Positions 23,991 to 37,286 of a DNA stretch of 64,000 bases are shown here, piece after piece. Each line of letters starts with the position of its first letter. Within the stretch, counting starts at the first letter, position 1. The notes beneath the pieces are model-generated. The model did not search any database, was not told the DNA's origin, and was given only the letters and a program-made list of their open reading frames with translations. Origin of the DNA: Eutrigla gurnardus (Eukaryota > Chordata > Actinopteri > Perciformes > Triglidae); contig OY741275.1 in assembly GCA_963514095.1 (NCBI GenBank), positions 26,032,056 through 26,096,055 of the forward strand, read 5' to 3'. The position numbers were made by a program, and so were the translations under genes.

Positions 23991-24073
23991 CCCTTGTTCT
24001 GATTCCAGGGGCTCGGCTTTGACTCGGACTGCAGGCATGCCGTCAAGCATTAACATCCTGTTTCTTCTGCTGC
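23991..24073 (-). CDS. klf12: klf12 first recognisable coding exon (MLMLDGMPAVRV)
   Basis: Encodes RNRMLMLDGMPAVRVKAEPL and then ESEQG, ending in phase 0 at donor GTAAGA (23990). The match to KLF12 near its N terminus is clear. VKAE (K13 from this Met) fits a SUMO consensus. The acceptor is ambiguous. After a long pyrimidine tract the first AG gives CTTCGCAG with the exon starting at 24073, but three more AGs follow within 10 bases. Using the last (exon start 24063) would rebuild Glu-Asn-Arg-Met, as recalled for mammals. The upstream exon with the usual start (MNIHMKRK...) was not found in this window. The Met at 24056-24054 may serve as start in a shorter isoform. Confidence 0.9.
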
Positions 24074-25036
24074 CTGCGAAGAGAGAGAAGGAAACAAGAG
24101 GAGGTGTAAGACAGGGTGTTTTAGCATGACTAAGCAGGTCCCACACACGATGTTGTGCATAAACACACACATTTTTTTTTAAATTAGACGCAAACTCTGA
24201 AACCGTCAATGACACTCGCGGATAAAAAAATGAATAAAAAAGATGCAAACATAAAATAAACTGTCCAGCGTCATGGTAACAGCCCGGCAGGTCACTGCAG
24301 GGCGACCTCACCGACTGAAAGATCCTCTTAAGACCTCAATGACTCTCGCTCTCAGCGCCGATAAAACAATACATGGAAACAGAAGTGAAACACTCGTGGT
24401 GATGGATGTATTACACACACACTTGTACATCTATAGGTTTGGGTGCCGTCGCTGTGGCTTTAAGAGGGATCCTCAGATGGAGCCAATGACAACAATGCAT
24501 GTTCCTCCGTATCCCTCGGTCGGGGCCGACCTGAGGTAACCCTTCCTCTTATTATTTTAGCAGCAGTACACGGAGGAATGCAAGCAAGAGGGCGAATACA
24601 CTCTGAACATCTCCATTACTCTCTCTCTCTCTCGCCGCTGGCACCAACGGGTGACACAGCACCCGTTCTCTCCACATGTTTTTATTTACTAGAAAATCAG
24701 CTAAATAATTATGAGAAACATACAAAAATCATTTCCAGCACCTCCTTTAGATTCTCAAGTATAATCCTGAACGTGTGTTTGTGTGTAAAAGGGAGGCGGA
24801 GAACGGAGGGAGGATTTGTGCTTTCTCAATCTGCAGCCCCCCCCCCCCCGATCTCCCCTCTCAGGTCTAAGTCCCTCAGGTACCCTGGCTGTGCTGCTCT
24901 GCTATTGTATTGTTGTCCAGGATGTCCTTCGGCTTCAGGTCTTGGTAGGCCCAGATATCGTTGCCATGGTGACGGCTGGGCGGGTGTGGAGCTGTGTGTG
25001 TGCAGCCTCGGTCCAGCCTCGAGCCATGTGTGGTGA

Positions 25037-25110
25037 GGAAGACGAAGACGAAGACGAAGACGAAGAAGAAGAAGAAGAAGAAGAAGAAGAAGAAGAAGAA
25101 GAAGAAGAAG
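25037..25110. repeat. (GAC/GAA)n triplet tract
   Basis: GAAGAC repeated, then about 17 GAA triplets. Reads as poly-Glu on one strand and poly-Ser/Phe on the other; not a gene. Confidence 0.95.
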
Positions 25111-25766
25111 AGAGAGATTTGCTTTTCCTTGAGATGACTATCATTCTGGCATTTTCTTTCTACTCAGGGAATAGATATATTTATTTATGTTTACTTATTC
25201 AGGGAGATAAAATCTCTGATTTTTTAGCCTTAAAAAAAAAGTTTCACTTCGTCTAAACTTATTTATTTTCTCTGTACGAACCCAGAAAAAAAAAGACGCC
25301 TCTCAACTTTTCAACAGCTTGTCAGAACCTGAAAACCATTTATTTTTAAAAAAGCAGCAAAGCGTTTCTCCACCAGTCCAGTTAATCCAGCGGTGTGTGA
25401 GAGATCACCCACCTAATGAACAGCGGGGGCTATTCATAGTAAATCAATGGTTGCAAAGCTCTGCTTGTGACTGTAAATGACCAGAGAGAGAGAGAGAGAG
25501 AGAGAGCTAACACTGAGTAATGAGCTAACAGGGCGGCGGCGTATGGAAGAGGTCACGTAGAAACACTCTGAGTCAAACACGTCTGGTTAGCGCTGCAGGA
25601 TCACACAAGACGAGCTCCGAATGAAGAGGATTCAAGGTAATAAACCGACGTCTCCGTCCATCAGCAGGCGGGAGGCGCCGTGTGTGGGAGACGGGGGAGA
25701 CGGGGGAGACGGGGAGATTAAGATCACCTTTCCATTTGCTGCACTCTGAAATGAAATGGCCATCCC

Positions 25767-25820
<54 letters not shown>

Positions 25821-26092
25821 AGAGAGGAGGGCAGTGGAGTGTTGAGGCATCTCATTTCGCCCCCCCCCCCCCCCCCCTCCTCTGATCCCTACAACGGAAA
25901 AAAAGAAGCTTCAAATATACATTCCAGCTCCTCGCCTCTCCGCTTGTGTGTATTTGTGTGTATTTGTGTGTCTTTTTGTGTGTTTTCAAAGATGGAAGTG
26001 AAACTCCCGCCACGTTCTCTGTGACCTCGGGGTCAAACCAAACCCTGAACACACCGGCCGGATCGAGGTAAATGATGACCTCATTCGCTGAC

Positions 26093-26411
<319 letters not shown>

Positions 26412-29329
26412 CGAAAGCCAGTGTAACAGACGGGCACTGCCGATGCTTTGTTCCCACGTCGAGCGCCCACAGCAACCGGGTGCATCTGTGTCACAGAGGC
26501 TGGACCTGCTGCCACGGGGCCGGGATGGGGGGGATAAACGAGGGAGGGAGGGGGATGAATTATGGGAGACACATGAGGAGGTGTTGGGGAAGGTGATAGC
26601 AAGAGAAGTGAGTTCGGGTGGGGGGGGTTGAAGAGTTTGAGGGAGGAGGGAGGGGGAGGGGGTGTTTAGTGGGGCGGGTGGAGGGAGGCAGAGAAGCGAG
26701 AGGGTAGAGAGGGGATATGGACCGGAGCCAAAGGCCGGTCGAGCGCAAAGCACACAGTGCAAGAATGCCAACAGACCCCCCCCCACCCAGTCCTCTACCG
26801 GAGACAGGGGGGGGAGGAGGGGGGAGGGGGAGGAGGGGGGGACGCAAAAAGGGGAGAACATTTCAAATGTTGCAAAAAAATAGCAAACAAATGATTATGA
26901 GAAGTGCATCAGAAGGACAGAGCTGCTGGGTGAAGAGAGCTTCCTGTTTTCTAGCCACCGGCTCTCTCTCTCTCTCTCACTCTCTCTCTCTCTCTCTCTC
27001 ACTCTCTCTCTCCTTCTCACTATCTCTCTTACTCTCTCTCCCTGCCCCCATTCTCTCTCTACCTCCCCTCTCTCACTCTCTCCCCCCTCTCTCTCCCTCC
27101 TCGCCCTGCCCTTGGACGCCCCGCCGCCACACGTCGGCCTGATAAGCGAGCCGACGACCGAGCGAGCAGCACTTCTCTGTGAACAACTCTGAAGACTGAA
27201 AACACAGAACCCGGGGTCCAGTGTTGGATGTTTTCCGGTAATGAAACGTTTACCTCGTTTGCCAGCAGACACAATAGAGCCACAGCTGAATCCCAGCTGA
27301 TTCTTCAGCCTCGGTCTGCTTCGTGTTAAGCTGGGTGTCTGTTCATGACCTCATCCCGTTGGCCTCATTCTGCTCTCCGTTTGAAAACGCTCCCCGCCGA
27401 CTCGCTGCTTAAACAGTAACAGCTCCGAGGTAAAGAACGTTTGAGCGGTCAAAGATCGCAAAAAGACTTGAACCTTCAACTCCTGCAGAGTTCAACGCTG
27501 CCAAACCACGAAGCAAAAACACAACAGCAAACGCACAAACACGACATGTTTTCAGTCCAGAAAACAGAATCGGCCTTTGACATCTGTTTCACTGTTCAAT
27601 AAAAACCCTGTGATGACACGGACATGTGTAATTAAACAAAAACAGCATTTAGGAGTCGTGGGAAACTATTTCGGACCCGTTTCCGATGATGCAACATGTA
27701 TCGCATTATTACGACTAAATGTAGGAAGAAGACACGACTTACACTTAGAAAAGTTTTACGGATGTTTCCTTTAACCCTAAAAAAAGGAAACAATACATGG
27801 TCTGTATCATCCACAGACATAAACACTGTATAAATATAAAATAATCATGCCAGATCTGCTCATACAGGTTAACAACAGCCGAACAACTCCATACCACTTA
27901 GCGTTAACGTGCTAGCAGAGGTGCTAGCGTAATTACAAAACTCCGGAATCAGAAAACTTCTTCATATTACAAAATAAAAATGTTATCACTTTGACAGACT
28001 TTTCTCAGATTGTAGATGCCCCTCGGACAAATATAGATCATTCGAACATCGTCATCATCATCAAACACTACGAAGTAGCCTTCAATCCCTTTTGCTAAAG
28101 TAACAAAAATGTCCGACGTTAACCTCCCACAAAGTATAAAAGCTGAACTAAATGTGATCGCTTATATCTCCTAAATGCATAAAACCCGGCAAATTAGCAT
28201 GATGCTGCTATAGAGTTGTGCACACATTGGGTTCCTACATTTCCCACAATGCAACAAATGTCAAACAAATGTCTTTCAAACAGACATGAAGAAATAACCG
28301 GAGCCACGTAACCACAACTTGAAAAGTTGGTGGCGTTTCCCTTTAAAGACGTTTGTCAACCCACACGCCGACGATGGCGTGTTGTGTTGACGGAGGCGGG
28401 TTGTTTTGTGGCGTTTCTCCCCTCAGACTTTTCACTCCTAGATGTACTGCGATGAACTTTTTTTTCTTTTCTTCTAATCATTCCTGGCGCTCCGTGAATG
28501 GCCTCAGAATTTCCATTTCATAAGCCGTATTTTCCTTGGCAGCGGCGGCAAGTGAAGTCTTTTGGATGCTTCTGGGACATTTTTGAACGAGGCTCAAGAG
28601 AGCAAAAAAAAAAGTGCTGCTACCTCGCTGCTCATAGAAGCGTGGATTTCTCTAACCCCCCCCCCCCCCCACCCCCCGACAATGGCATCAAACCGCAGTT
28701 TGGATGCATGGGGGTAAAAATCCCTTTAGGGTAAAAACCCTTAGAGATGCACTCAACTGATGCACTTTACCTCAGAAACACCCCGGCCTCCTCCCTCGGG
28801 GAACAGAGGAAACACACACAGCTTTCTGTATGAAGACGGTTATTATTAGACCGGACACACTTCTGAATGTTTTCATCTCCGGGACAAACCCAGGCAGCTT
28901 ATCGGGTCCCATCAGTTTAAAAGTGAATGTCATCCTCTGTCTCCCGTCTGATGCTGCAACGGGAGATGGAGGCGAAAACCAACGGCTGCAAAAGCATCCG
29001 GACAACTTTTTTTTCTTTTTGTCGAACGTGACAGAGAACACTTTTATTTTGAAAGCACTTTTTTTAAGGAGATGCCTTTGCATGGCCTCTCTTGAGGTTA
29101 AAAAAAAAACATTAATGAAACCACAAAGATCGACCACGAATCCATTTGCAGGACGGATAGAGACGACAAAGAGGGATTATTGATCTGATTGATCCATACG
29201 TCACGATACAAATCAAGCTCACTGGTGGTGATTCAAAGCTTTGAGAGAAAAAATGTGCATTACTGACTTCCTTGTCTAAAGAAGTGAAGCCGACGCGGAA
29301 GTGCCTTAAACTGCCAGTCTCTCTACTGG

Positions 29330-29656
29330 CCCAAGGAATATGCAAACTAAGCAACTGCTTTGGGCCCCCAATCGTGTGTTTTTGTTTTACATATTAAATA
29401 AATACGTGATATAAACATCAAAGTAGGTAAAGAAAGATAATTCTGATTTAATAGGGCCCCTTAATCATACAAAATGGGGCCTCAGATAAATATCACAGGA
29501 TATGTGATTTGTGATATATCTAATAATTAACACAATTTATAATGTAACATTATAGTATGACATTTTGTCAATAATCATCAAGCACAGGTGACTCTGAAGT
29601 GGTGGGCCCCAAATCAAATTCTGCTTAGGGCCCCCAAAAGGCTTGGGTCGGCCCTG
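29330..29656. mobile_element. Non-autonomous hAT-like element with 8-bp target duplication
   Basis: A 327-bp segment bordered by TCTACTGG at 29322-29329 and again at 29657-29664, an 8-bp direct duplication of a site inside the 70-bp unit. The right end, read inward, is CAGGGCCGACCCAAGCCTTT then GGGGGCCCTAAGCAG. The left end, read inward, is CCCAAGGAATATGCAAACTA then AGCAACTGCTTTGGGCCCCC; it shares the CCCAAG and GGGCCC pattern but lacks the outer CAGGGCCG. The 8-bp duplication and CAGGG tip are typical of hAT elements (family knowledge). The AT-rich interior has no coding capacity. Confidence 0.75.
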
Positions 29657-29877
29657 TCTACTGGCCACCAGGGGGCGACTCCCCTCTGGTTGTATAGAAG
29701 TCTATGAGAAAATGGTCCTACTTCTCTCTGCTGGCCACCAGGGGGCGACTCCTCTCTGGTTGTATAGAAGTCTATGAGAAAATGGTCCTACTTCTCTCTG
29801 CTGGCCACCAGGGGGCGACTCCTCTCTGGTTGTATAGAAGTCTATGAGAAAATGGTCCTACTTCTCTCTTGATGTAT
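29657..29877 (-). repeat. 70-bp tandem array, 3 cores
   Basis: The same 70-bp unit in inverse orientation. CCACCAGGGGGCG reads on the plus strand, with units beginning near 29661, 29731 and 29801. Confidence 0.95.
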
Positions 29878-30324
29878 TATCTCAGTAAACATTGTAAACA
29901 TGAGTTTATGGTCTCAATCTCTAGTTTCAAGTCTTCTTCAGTCCAGCATGGTGTTTCACTTCCTTCCACTGTTGCCTTATCGACTGTCTCTGGTTTTGTG
30001 ACCCAGTTTGGATTAAAAAAAAAAACACATGTCGCTTTGATAGTTTTAAAAGGTTATTGGGTCAAAGTTAAATGAATCTGGGTCCATCGGTGTTCGATAC
30101 AGGGTTTTGCATGTGGATATGGGCTCTGCAACAATGTGGAGTGCCACGTTTTATTTTTTGTTGTTTTTTCTTATTTTAAATCCTTGCACAATGACCTCAT
30201 TACGTAAGTTCCTGTACACACATCTCATTCAGAAACCTTCCTTCATCTACAGTCTGACGAAAAAAACTAAATTCTCAGAAACTCTCAGCGTGAGAACTCC
30301 TGAACACCTGGGAGGAAACAGCTC

Positions 30325-30628
<304 letters not shown>

Positions 30629-31303
30629 GCACATGCACATGAAAATAATTTGCAGGAAGCTGCAGGACACCACATGCACCTAACTGTGTCAGCATGTTTG
30701 CACCATGTTTTAATCAAAATAAAGGTGCTCAAACAGCTAAACGTGCTGAACAATGATGGAAGAAATATTCTCACATGTCGTCAAAAATCACCCAAACACA
30801 CTTCTATGAAACCAAGCAGATGAGAGTTAAATATAAGTTGTGTCCGTAATCATTTTTAATTGATTTACCTCATTTTTTGTGTTTTTTACTTTATTTTAAT
30901 TTAAGTTACATCCTGACAGCTGTTTTTTCTCTTTATTAATAAAATGATTCATGTATTTCTGTAATATCGTCACCTTTTCTTGTCGTGTATTGAAATGTTT
31001 CCTGAATTCAATCAAAGAAAACTCAACACCTTGAATCCCTTTATTGGTCCGTTCAAAATAAGATATTTTCATGGGTCAAAGAGTGAATCTTTTGAGTTTT
31101 TTGAGTCTCTGTGAAAGCTCCTAAGGCCTTGTGAAACTGTGGGAAATGAAGAAGCTATACTTCTGAGAGGAAACACTCAAAACGAGAAAAAGAAAAAAAG
31201 AAGTGTCAGACGCTGTCTGGTTTTGTCTCCGTCTTTGTGTCAAACGCACTTATAAAGCCGACTTCCTGAGTCCCTGCTCTGTTTGACAATCTGACTACCA
31301 CAC

Positions 31304-31356
<53 letters not shown>

Positions 31357-32955
31357 TGTGACCTATGCCTGCAACCACAGTGAACCATATTTATCTTCAA
31401 TTTAGCGACACACACACACACTCTGTATCTTAATATTACAGCTCAGCTCATGAAAGAAAGAGGACTATAGATGCCCATTCAACACAAACAGCCTCCCACA
31501 CACACCTACAGTGTGCACACACACATGCTAAGACACACCAAACACACACACACACCCTCCTCCACAGTGCTCCGGAGAGAGGTAAACAGAAGAGTCTGAC
31601 ATCCTCTTGCATCATGTGCCTCAAATGCAGCAGAGAAAACAGCCAAACAAGCTGCGACCGTGACGGCTGGGAAAGTGAGGTGGCATTACTCGAGCGAAGC
31701 CGGAGACTTAAGGAGTCAAAGCGATTAAGCGACACCGTTCTGGCCCCGTTTATTTCCCCAAATTGAATGTTTTTTGTTTTTTTTAATGTAATGTAATCAG
31801 AAAAGAAAAGTTAAACGTTGAGCACGAGGGAAGCTGTAAATAGACGTCCGTACACAATGAGGTCCTCTTGCTTTCGACATAATCGGGTGACCTCGCTGCA
31901 ACACCCTTCACACACACACTTCAGTAAATGCAGTAAGGTCAGTGGCTGTGCATCTAAAATAGCCTCTGACACAAAAACCTCACTTGTGCCGGGGGGGGGG
32001 GGGGGCGGAGTCAAGCAAACCGGCATTAAACGTTTGTCGACGAAGAAAAGAGCTTCCAGGAAGATTCTCTCACCGGCTGTAGTTAGCTCCAGCGGATCAA
32101 TAAAACAATGCTTATTTACTCTCAGACCACGGGTTCAAAGGTTGACCACACCGCTATGCTTAATCATCACAGGCTGACAGAGGTGCATCGTGGGGGCCGT
32201 AGTCCTGGACAGAAGGAGCCCCGACTGATTTATTATATATATTATATCGCAGATATATATTGGGGCAGATGCTGGTCTTCATATTTATTCACCAAATATG
32301 AATATTATAACATCGTCGCCCATAAAGTTGGAATAATTTGTCTTTTATAGCGCCAGACAAATGCATGAATTCATTTTGGGTGATTTGGACACATAATGTT
32401 GGTCAAAAGGGATTACTGATGCATTTAAATGGGAAGAAACAGATTATCGTTTCTGAAAAACAAACATTCCAACATTAATATGGCCAACAGTGTATTACGA
32501 TGTCTGAATTTCTGTACTCCGTGATGTCGGCGGTGCTCGACTCAACACTTCCTCATAAATGCTTTACGAAGGAAGACGCTGCAGAATGGAGAAAGTCCAC
32601 CTTAAGAATACAAATGTGGTGAAGTCGTCTCCGTGAACCGGAGGGTTCGGAGTTCCAGCGGCTCTCATCTCTCACCCCAAGAGCTGCCTGAGCATCCTCA
32701 CAATAACCTGCATCCCTCCCACCACCAACCACCCACATACTCTCCATCCCTCCCCAGGGGGGGCGCCGGTACACTCCTGCCCTAATGGGGGTTCTTTAGA
32801 GTAGGCTACCGCCTTTTAACCCCCCGGCTCCAACATATGCATCGTGTACATACGACTCACAATAACCAGTCTGCTGAACGCATCACAGCACACGCATGCA
32901 GGTTCGACCTAGATGTTTTACAATGAGTGTACAATGCAGACCCCCCCCCCCCCCA

Positions 32956-33003
<48 letters not shown>

Positions 33004-33325
33004 ACTCATCTGCAGCATCTACTGTAAACAAGTCGCACAGAAAGAATATCAGCTCAAGCACTTAAACACACTACTTTTTTCTTCCCCCCCTCTTCACTCG
33101 CTTTGAATCTCTTGTGACACATTCAAAGTGATGCACGCAGGCGTAAACAAACAAACACACGTGTGTTTTCACTTTTATAGGCCTGTCGCCGCTTTGTGCT
33201 GATCCCCCAAACCGAATCCACCTTAAATGGAAAACCCACAACGAGGGGGACCACACCCACAAAAAACCCAACAATTTGCCCTCGGTTTGACCCGTTCTCT
33301 CCGACGCCACTCAATAAATAAACAG

Positions 33326-33707
33326 CAGCTAAGTTTACCTGAATTACTCGTCGACTTCACTTTGATACATTTTTCACCGTCTCTTGTCCAAACCGATACC
33401 GTTGCCGTGGCAATACCATTGCCGATGCCATGGCAATACCGTTGCCGATGCCGTGGCAATACCATTGCCAATGCCTGTCCGAAGCAGCTTATTGAGAGAT
33501 TTATCGCCCGACACCCCGAATGGATTCCACATGTCTTCAGCTGTTTACCTCCATTACTCATCTACTTCACACTGATCCATTTTTCATGCTCTCTCTCGTC
33601 CAAACCGATACCATTGCCGATGCCGATGCCGATACCTGCCCTAGCCAGCTTATTGAGAGTTTTTCGCCCGCATAGCTTCAGACACCCTGAATGGATTCCA
33701 CATGTTT
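33326..33707. repeat. Tandem duplication of about 0.2 kb with internal minisatellite
   Basis: The block beginning CAGCTAAGTTTACCTGAATT (33326) is repeated as CAGCTGTTTACCTCCATTAC (33538). Both copies continue through a shared TTCACT...GATACATTTTTCA-like segment, TTGTCCAAACCGATACC, a GCCGATGCC minisatellite, AGCAGCTTATTGAGAG and TGGATTCCACATG. Copy 1 has a longer 24-bp-type minisatellite (CCGTTGCCGATGCCGTGGCA). Period is about 212 bp, with substantial divergence between copies. Confidence 0.8.
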
Positions 33708-35084
33708 TTTGCATCATAATTCAGTTGACCTGCGGTGAGACTGGAAACAAGCGTTCCCTGCAGCAGCATCTTTACCTTCCGCAGGTCTGCTGAAACCATC
33801 AGCCCTGGAGAAAGACATGCAGCTCCCCACAGATTCTGTGAAGGGGAAACTCTCTTTGTAAAACGACAAAAAAAAGGTCCAAAACAGTCAGAAAATGCTG
33901 ACTTTGAACGCTCCTCCATCCTCTCTTGTTGGCCTTCGTCCATCACCTCCTTCCTGCTGTTCACCAGCCATATTTGGCCAAAGTAAAACACACACACACT
34001 TGGTTGACAGCACTGATAGAGAGAGGCCTCCCCGTTGAAATACCTTCCCATCCCGGCCATGGAAACATGTCGAGCAAACCTTAAAAAATCAGAGTCTTTG
34101 GGGGGTTTGGGGGGGAGGGGGGGGAGCTCTGCTAAATGAGTCACTTCCAGTAAAGCTCTGAGTGTGCTGCTCTGGAGATGCTGTCATTACTTGGATCACT
34201 GCACCGGTCAGGCAACATCATCATAAAACCTTCTGTAAGTCTAACTCGCCACAGAGCAACGGCGCTAAAAGTTTAAAAAAAAACATACTCACATCGATGT
34301 CTGACGATCCGTAATCACGCATTTCTCGCCGCCGCTTCGCGTTCTCTATTTAGACTATCGACCTCAGATTCACTGGCTGTTGTGCAAAAACTTTCCGCCC
34401 TCCCTCCTCTTCTTCCTCCTCCTCGCTCCGTCACACACAAAAACACACTCGGCGCCATGCACACACCCTGAAACTCTTTTTTTTGGGTAAACAAACGTGG
34501 TGCCGGACAACCGGCGGGGTCAAAAGGTTAAATCCACAAGAGAAAAAAAATCGCATCGAGGGGAAGAGAACATTCTGTCATCTTCTGATGTGGTGAAACA
34601 ACAGATTCAGGGTCAGCGGCCGTCGCCCACGGCAACTGGTCCACACACGCATACCCATTCAGAATTAAACAATGGCAAAATAAATGCGTTTTTAGGATGT
34701 TTCGCAAGCTTGTGTCGATTTTTTTGGGGCGGGTTACATCTATAAGTACACAAAGTCACCCGTCTGTTTGTTCAGGGTCTTTAAATACAACGTCACCTCT
34801 TTGACCGGGAGGATATCCCACAATGCACCTCCAGCACAACCGACCTCCCAGTAATCTGCCTTTGGTTTACAAGTCGGAGTGAATCGAGCCGCAGAGTGCA
34901 CTGCAGTCCGTCTGCGGATCGATGGCGATACACTCCATAACACCCACACGGATCAATGAGACAGCAGTCCGTCAATACGGCAGCAGTTAACCCGGCTGAT
35001 TAGGGGGAATACGGGGAATGTCACAACCCCCCACCCCAAAAGAGTCCACGGATATTAAAGCTGCACTTCTTTCCTGAAAGATCC

Positions 35085-35265
35085 AATCCGTCAGCACGCG
35101 GACCAATTTGACGAAGCCTTTAGTGGGGGGGGCAATTAAATGTGCCGGGCACAGCAGTGTTGATGGACAGATAGGGTCTATCTCCTGGTGATTGGCTTTT
35201 TAATTGAGTTCCCCCCACCTGCACTGATCTCTATCGTAAGCCCTTGGACCGTGTCTAAGGTGGGG
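35085..35265. promoter_or_regulatory. Candidate conserved non-coding element
   Basis: Repeat-free, balanced-composition sequence with AT-core motifs (CAATTAAATGTG, TTTTTAATTGAG, GTGATTGG, GATAGGGTCTATCTCC), unlike its microsatellite-filled surroundings. It resembles the vertebrate enhancers common around developmental regulators such as KLF12. No comparison was possible; the call rests on texture alone. Confidence 0.22.
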
Positions 35266-35469
35266 GGTTGAGCAGAGAAGTGGTGGCGGCCAGATGGAGG
35301 AGCAAAACACCGAGGTACGACAGCGGTGCTTTTATCAGGTCTGTGACGAGTGCATGTACGACATTTACAAGCAGACGCTAAAAAAAGGACAATACAAACA
35401 CACGCATTAAATCATCTCAAACACCTGTTTGAGTACGAGGAGAGACGAGCTGCTGCATCCAAACACCAC

Positions 35470-36137
35470 ACATATAAGAAGTGGACGTCGTCATGGTGAC
35501 GTCACCCGTTTAATGTGTGGACGACAGTTTTCAGCCTCAATTTCAGCATTTTGGTCGTCGCCATATTGGTGTTTTTTTTGCAACCAGTGGAAGGAAATGA
35601 CCATATTTGGACTGTAGAGGAGCGACGGGTGGATCTGACGAACACAAGCAGCAAACTTACTGGATCTGCTAACAAAGTTAGCTTCTATAATTCAAAGTCA
35701 ACTTCACAGCTAAATGTTAAAGTCATCTTAGTAGCTAACTAGCATTGGTAGCGACCTGTCAATCAGCAGGTAAGCCCCGCCCCCTAAAGCATCCCCTGCT
35801 TTCTGGTCTGGTGGACTCTAAATGGACCATAATGTACTAAATGAACATCATGCTGGATTGAAGAAGACTTGAAACTAGATATTGAGACCATAAACTCATG
35901 TTTACAATGTTTACTGAGATAATACATCAAGAGAGAAGTAGGACCATTTTCTCATAGACTTCTATACAACCAGAGAGGAGTCGCCCCCTGGTGGCCAGCA
36001 GAGAGAAGTCGGACCATTTTCTCATAGACTTCTATACAACCAGAGAGGAGTCGCCCCCTGGTGGCCAGCAGAGAGAATGACAGTTTAAGGCACTTCAGCT
36101 TTGGCTTCACTTTTCAGAACCTGGAGGTTGCCGCCTA
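35470..36137 (+). mobile_element. Dispersed CTCF-like repeat, copy B (near full length)
   Basis: One of the more complete copies. Order: TATAAGAAGTGGACGTCGTC, a TGACGTCA palindrome, CATTTTGGTCGTCGCCATAT, GACCATATTTGGACTGTAGA, the AAAGTTAGCTTCTATAATTC and AAAGTCATCTTAGTAGCTAA blocks, CAATCAGCAGGTAAGCCCCG, CTGGTGGACTCTAAATGGAC, CATCATGCTGGATTGAAGAA, two 70-bp units, and the right end TTTAAGGCACTTCAGC...TTCAGAACCTGGAGGTTGCC. No inverted ends and no open frame were found, so it is non-autonomous and of unknown class. Confidence 0.85.
35929..36079 (+). repeat. 70-bp tandem array, 2 cores
   Basis: Two units of the 70-bp sequence, with CGCCCCCTGGTGG cores beginning at 35982 and 36052. Confidence 0.95.
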
Positions 36138-36606
36138 CCTGATCCTAACATAACAGAAATATTAACTGTCCACCGAAGAAAAACAACATCGGTCAGACGT
36201 ACGCCACCAACACCAACTTAGCTACGTCATTTAATATGACTTTTGAGGCGTGAGCGGTTATACACGATAAAATGTGACTTTCTTGACGTGTAACGTTGAC
36301 CAGAAGGGCCGGGACTTAGCCTCTCTATAACATTCAGGTCTTCCACATTTTACCGTGTAATCCTGCAGACTTCTATTACTTTTCCGATAAGTAATGTATC
36401 CAATAGGACGCCTGCTCTCTGCTCTACAGGCGTCTCTCCATGTGTGGTGGTATCAGCCTGCTGATTGGTGCGCGGGGAGAAGGGCTCTTTGTAAAGGGAT
36501 TGAAGTGAGAGTTTAAATGGGCGCTAATCTCACTCGCTGAACATCCCCGAGCTGCAGGGGGTCTCATCCAAACACACAAGACTGAAAAAAATCCCCCTTC
36601 TTCTTC

Positions 36607-36610
<4 letters not shown>

Positions 36611-36661
<51 letters not shown>
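36611..36661. repeat. (CA)n tract
   Basis: About 51 bases of CA. Confidence 0.95.
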
Positions 36662-36664
<3 letters not shown>

Positions 36665-37072
36665 CGCTGTCACACAGTTAAAGGCTGGGCCTCTCTACAA
36701 CGCGGGGGTAAAGTCACGGAGGTCAGTGCTCAGTTTCCACATCAAACCCGGGAGCAGAGGCCAGAGTCTCATCCCCCCCACCTCCTCCTCCTCCTCCCAC
36801 CTTTCTCTACTCCCTCCCCTCCCCTCCCCCCAAACACACACCCTCCTCCTCCTCCTCCTCCCCTTTCGCTGGATGTACAAATGCCTTTGCTGTCAGCTCT
36901 GCCCCGGTCCCCCTGTAATTGAAAATAACAGCCAAGGGCCGGCCCCCCGGCCACTCTCCCCAACCTGGTGACTCCCCCCCCCCCTGACAGCCACCCATCA
37001 ATACCAATGACTATTACCCTGGAAGTGAGAGCGCTGCCGTTGACATCCAAGACACCACCCCTGCAACACTCC

Positions 37073-37092
37073 CACACACACACACACACACA

Positions 37093-37132
<40 letters not shown>

Positions 37133-37226
37133 CACACACACCCCCACCAGTGTCCTTCCTCAGCTACCCGAGCCTCCTAATGTTTAACCCGTTGCTAACA
37201 GCCTCATTTCTCTGTCTCTAAGCTGC

Positions 37227-37282
<56 letters not shown>
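37073..37282. repeat. Two (CA)n tracts
   Basis: An interrupted CA tract at 37073-37131 (with CGCATA and GGCA interruptions) and a pure tract at 37228-37282. Confidence 0.95.

Positions 37283-37286
<4 letters not shown>

Larger units (their letters stand above)
29279..29955 (-). mobile_element. Dispersed CTCF-like repeat, copy G, interrupted by a hAT-like insertion
   Basis: Inverse orientation. The right-end sequence GAAGTGAAGCCGACGCGGAA and GTGCCTTAAACTGCC begins the copy; three 70-bp units follow, then the TTGATGTATTATCTCAGTAA, CATGAGTTTATGGTCTCAAT and TTTCAAGTCTTCTTCAGTCC blocks. The left two-thirds of the element is missing. The first unit is split at 29330 by another element. Confidence 0.85.

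Noticed and set aside
24935..25144. Poly-Ser open frame and opposing poly-Glu frame
   Set aside because: Translation of a GAA/GAC triplet tract.
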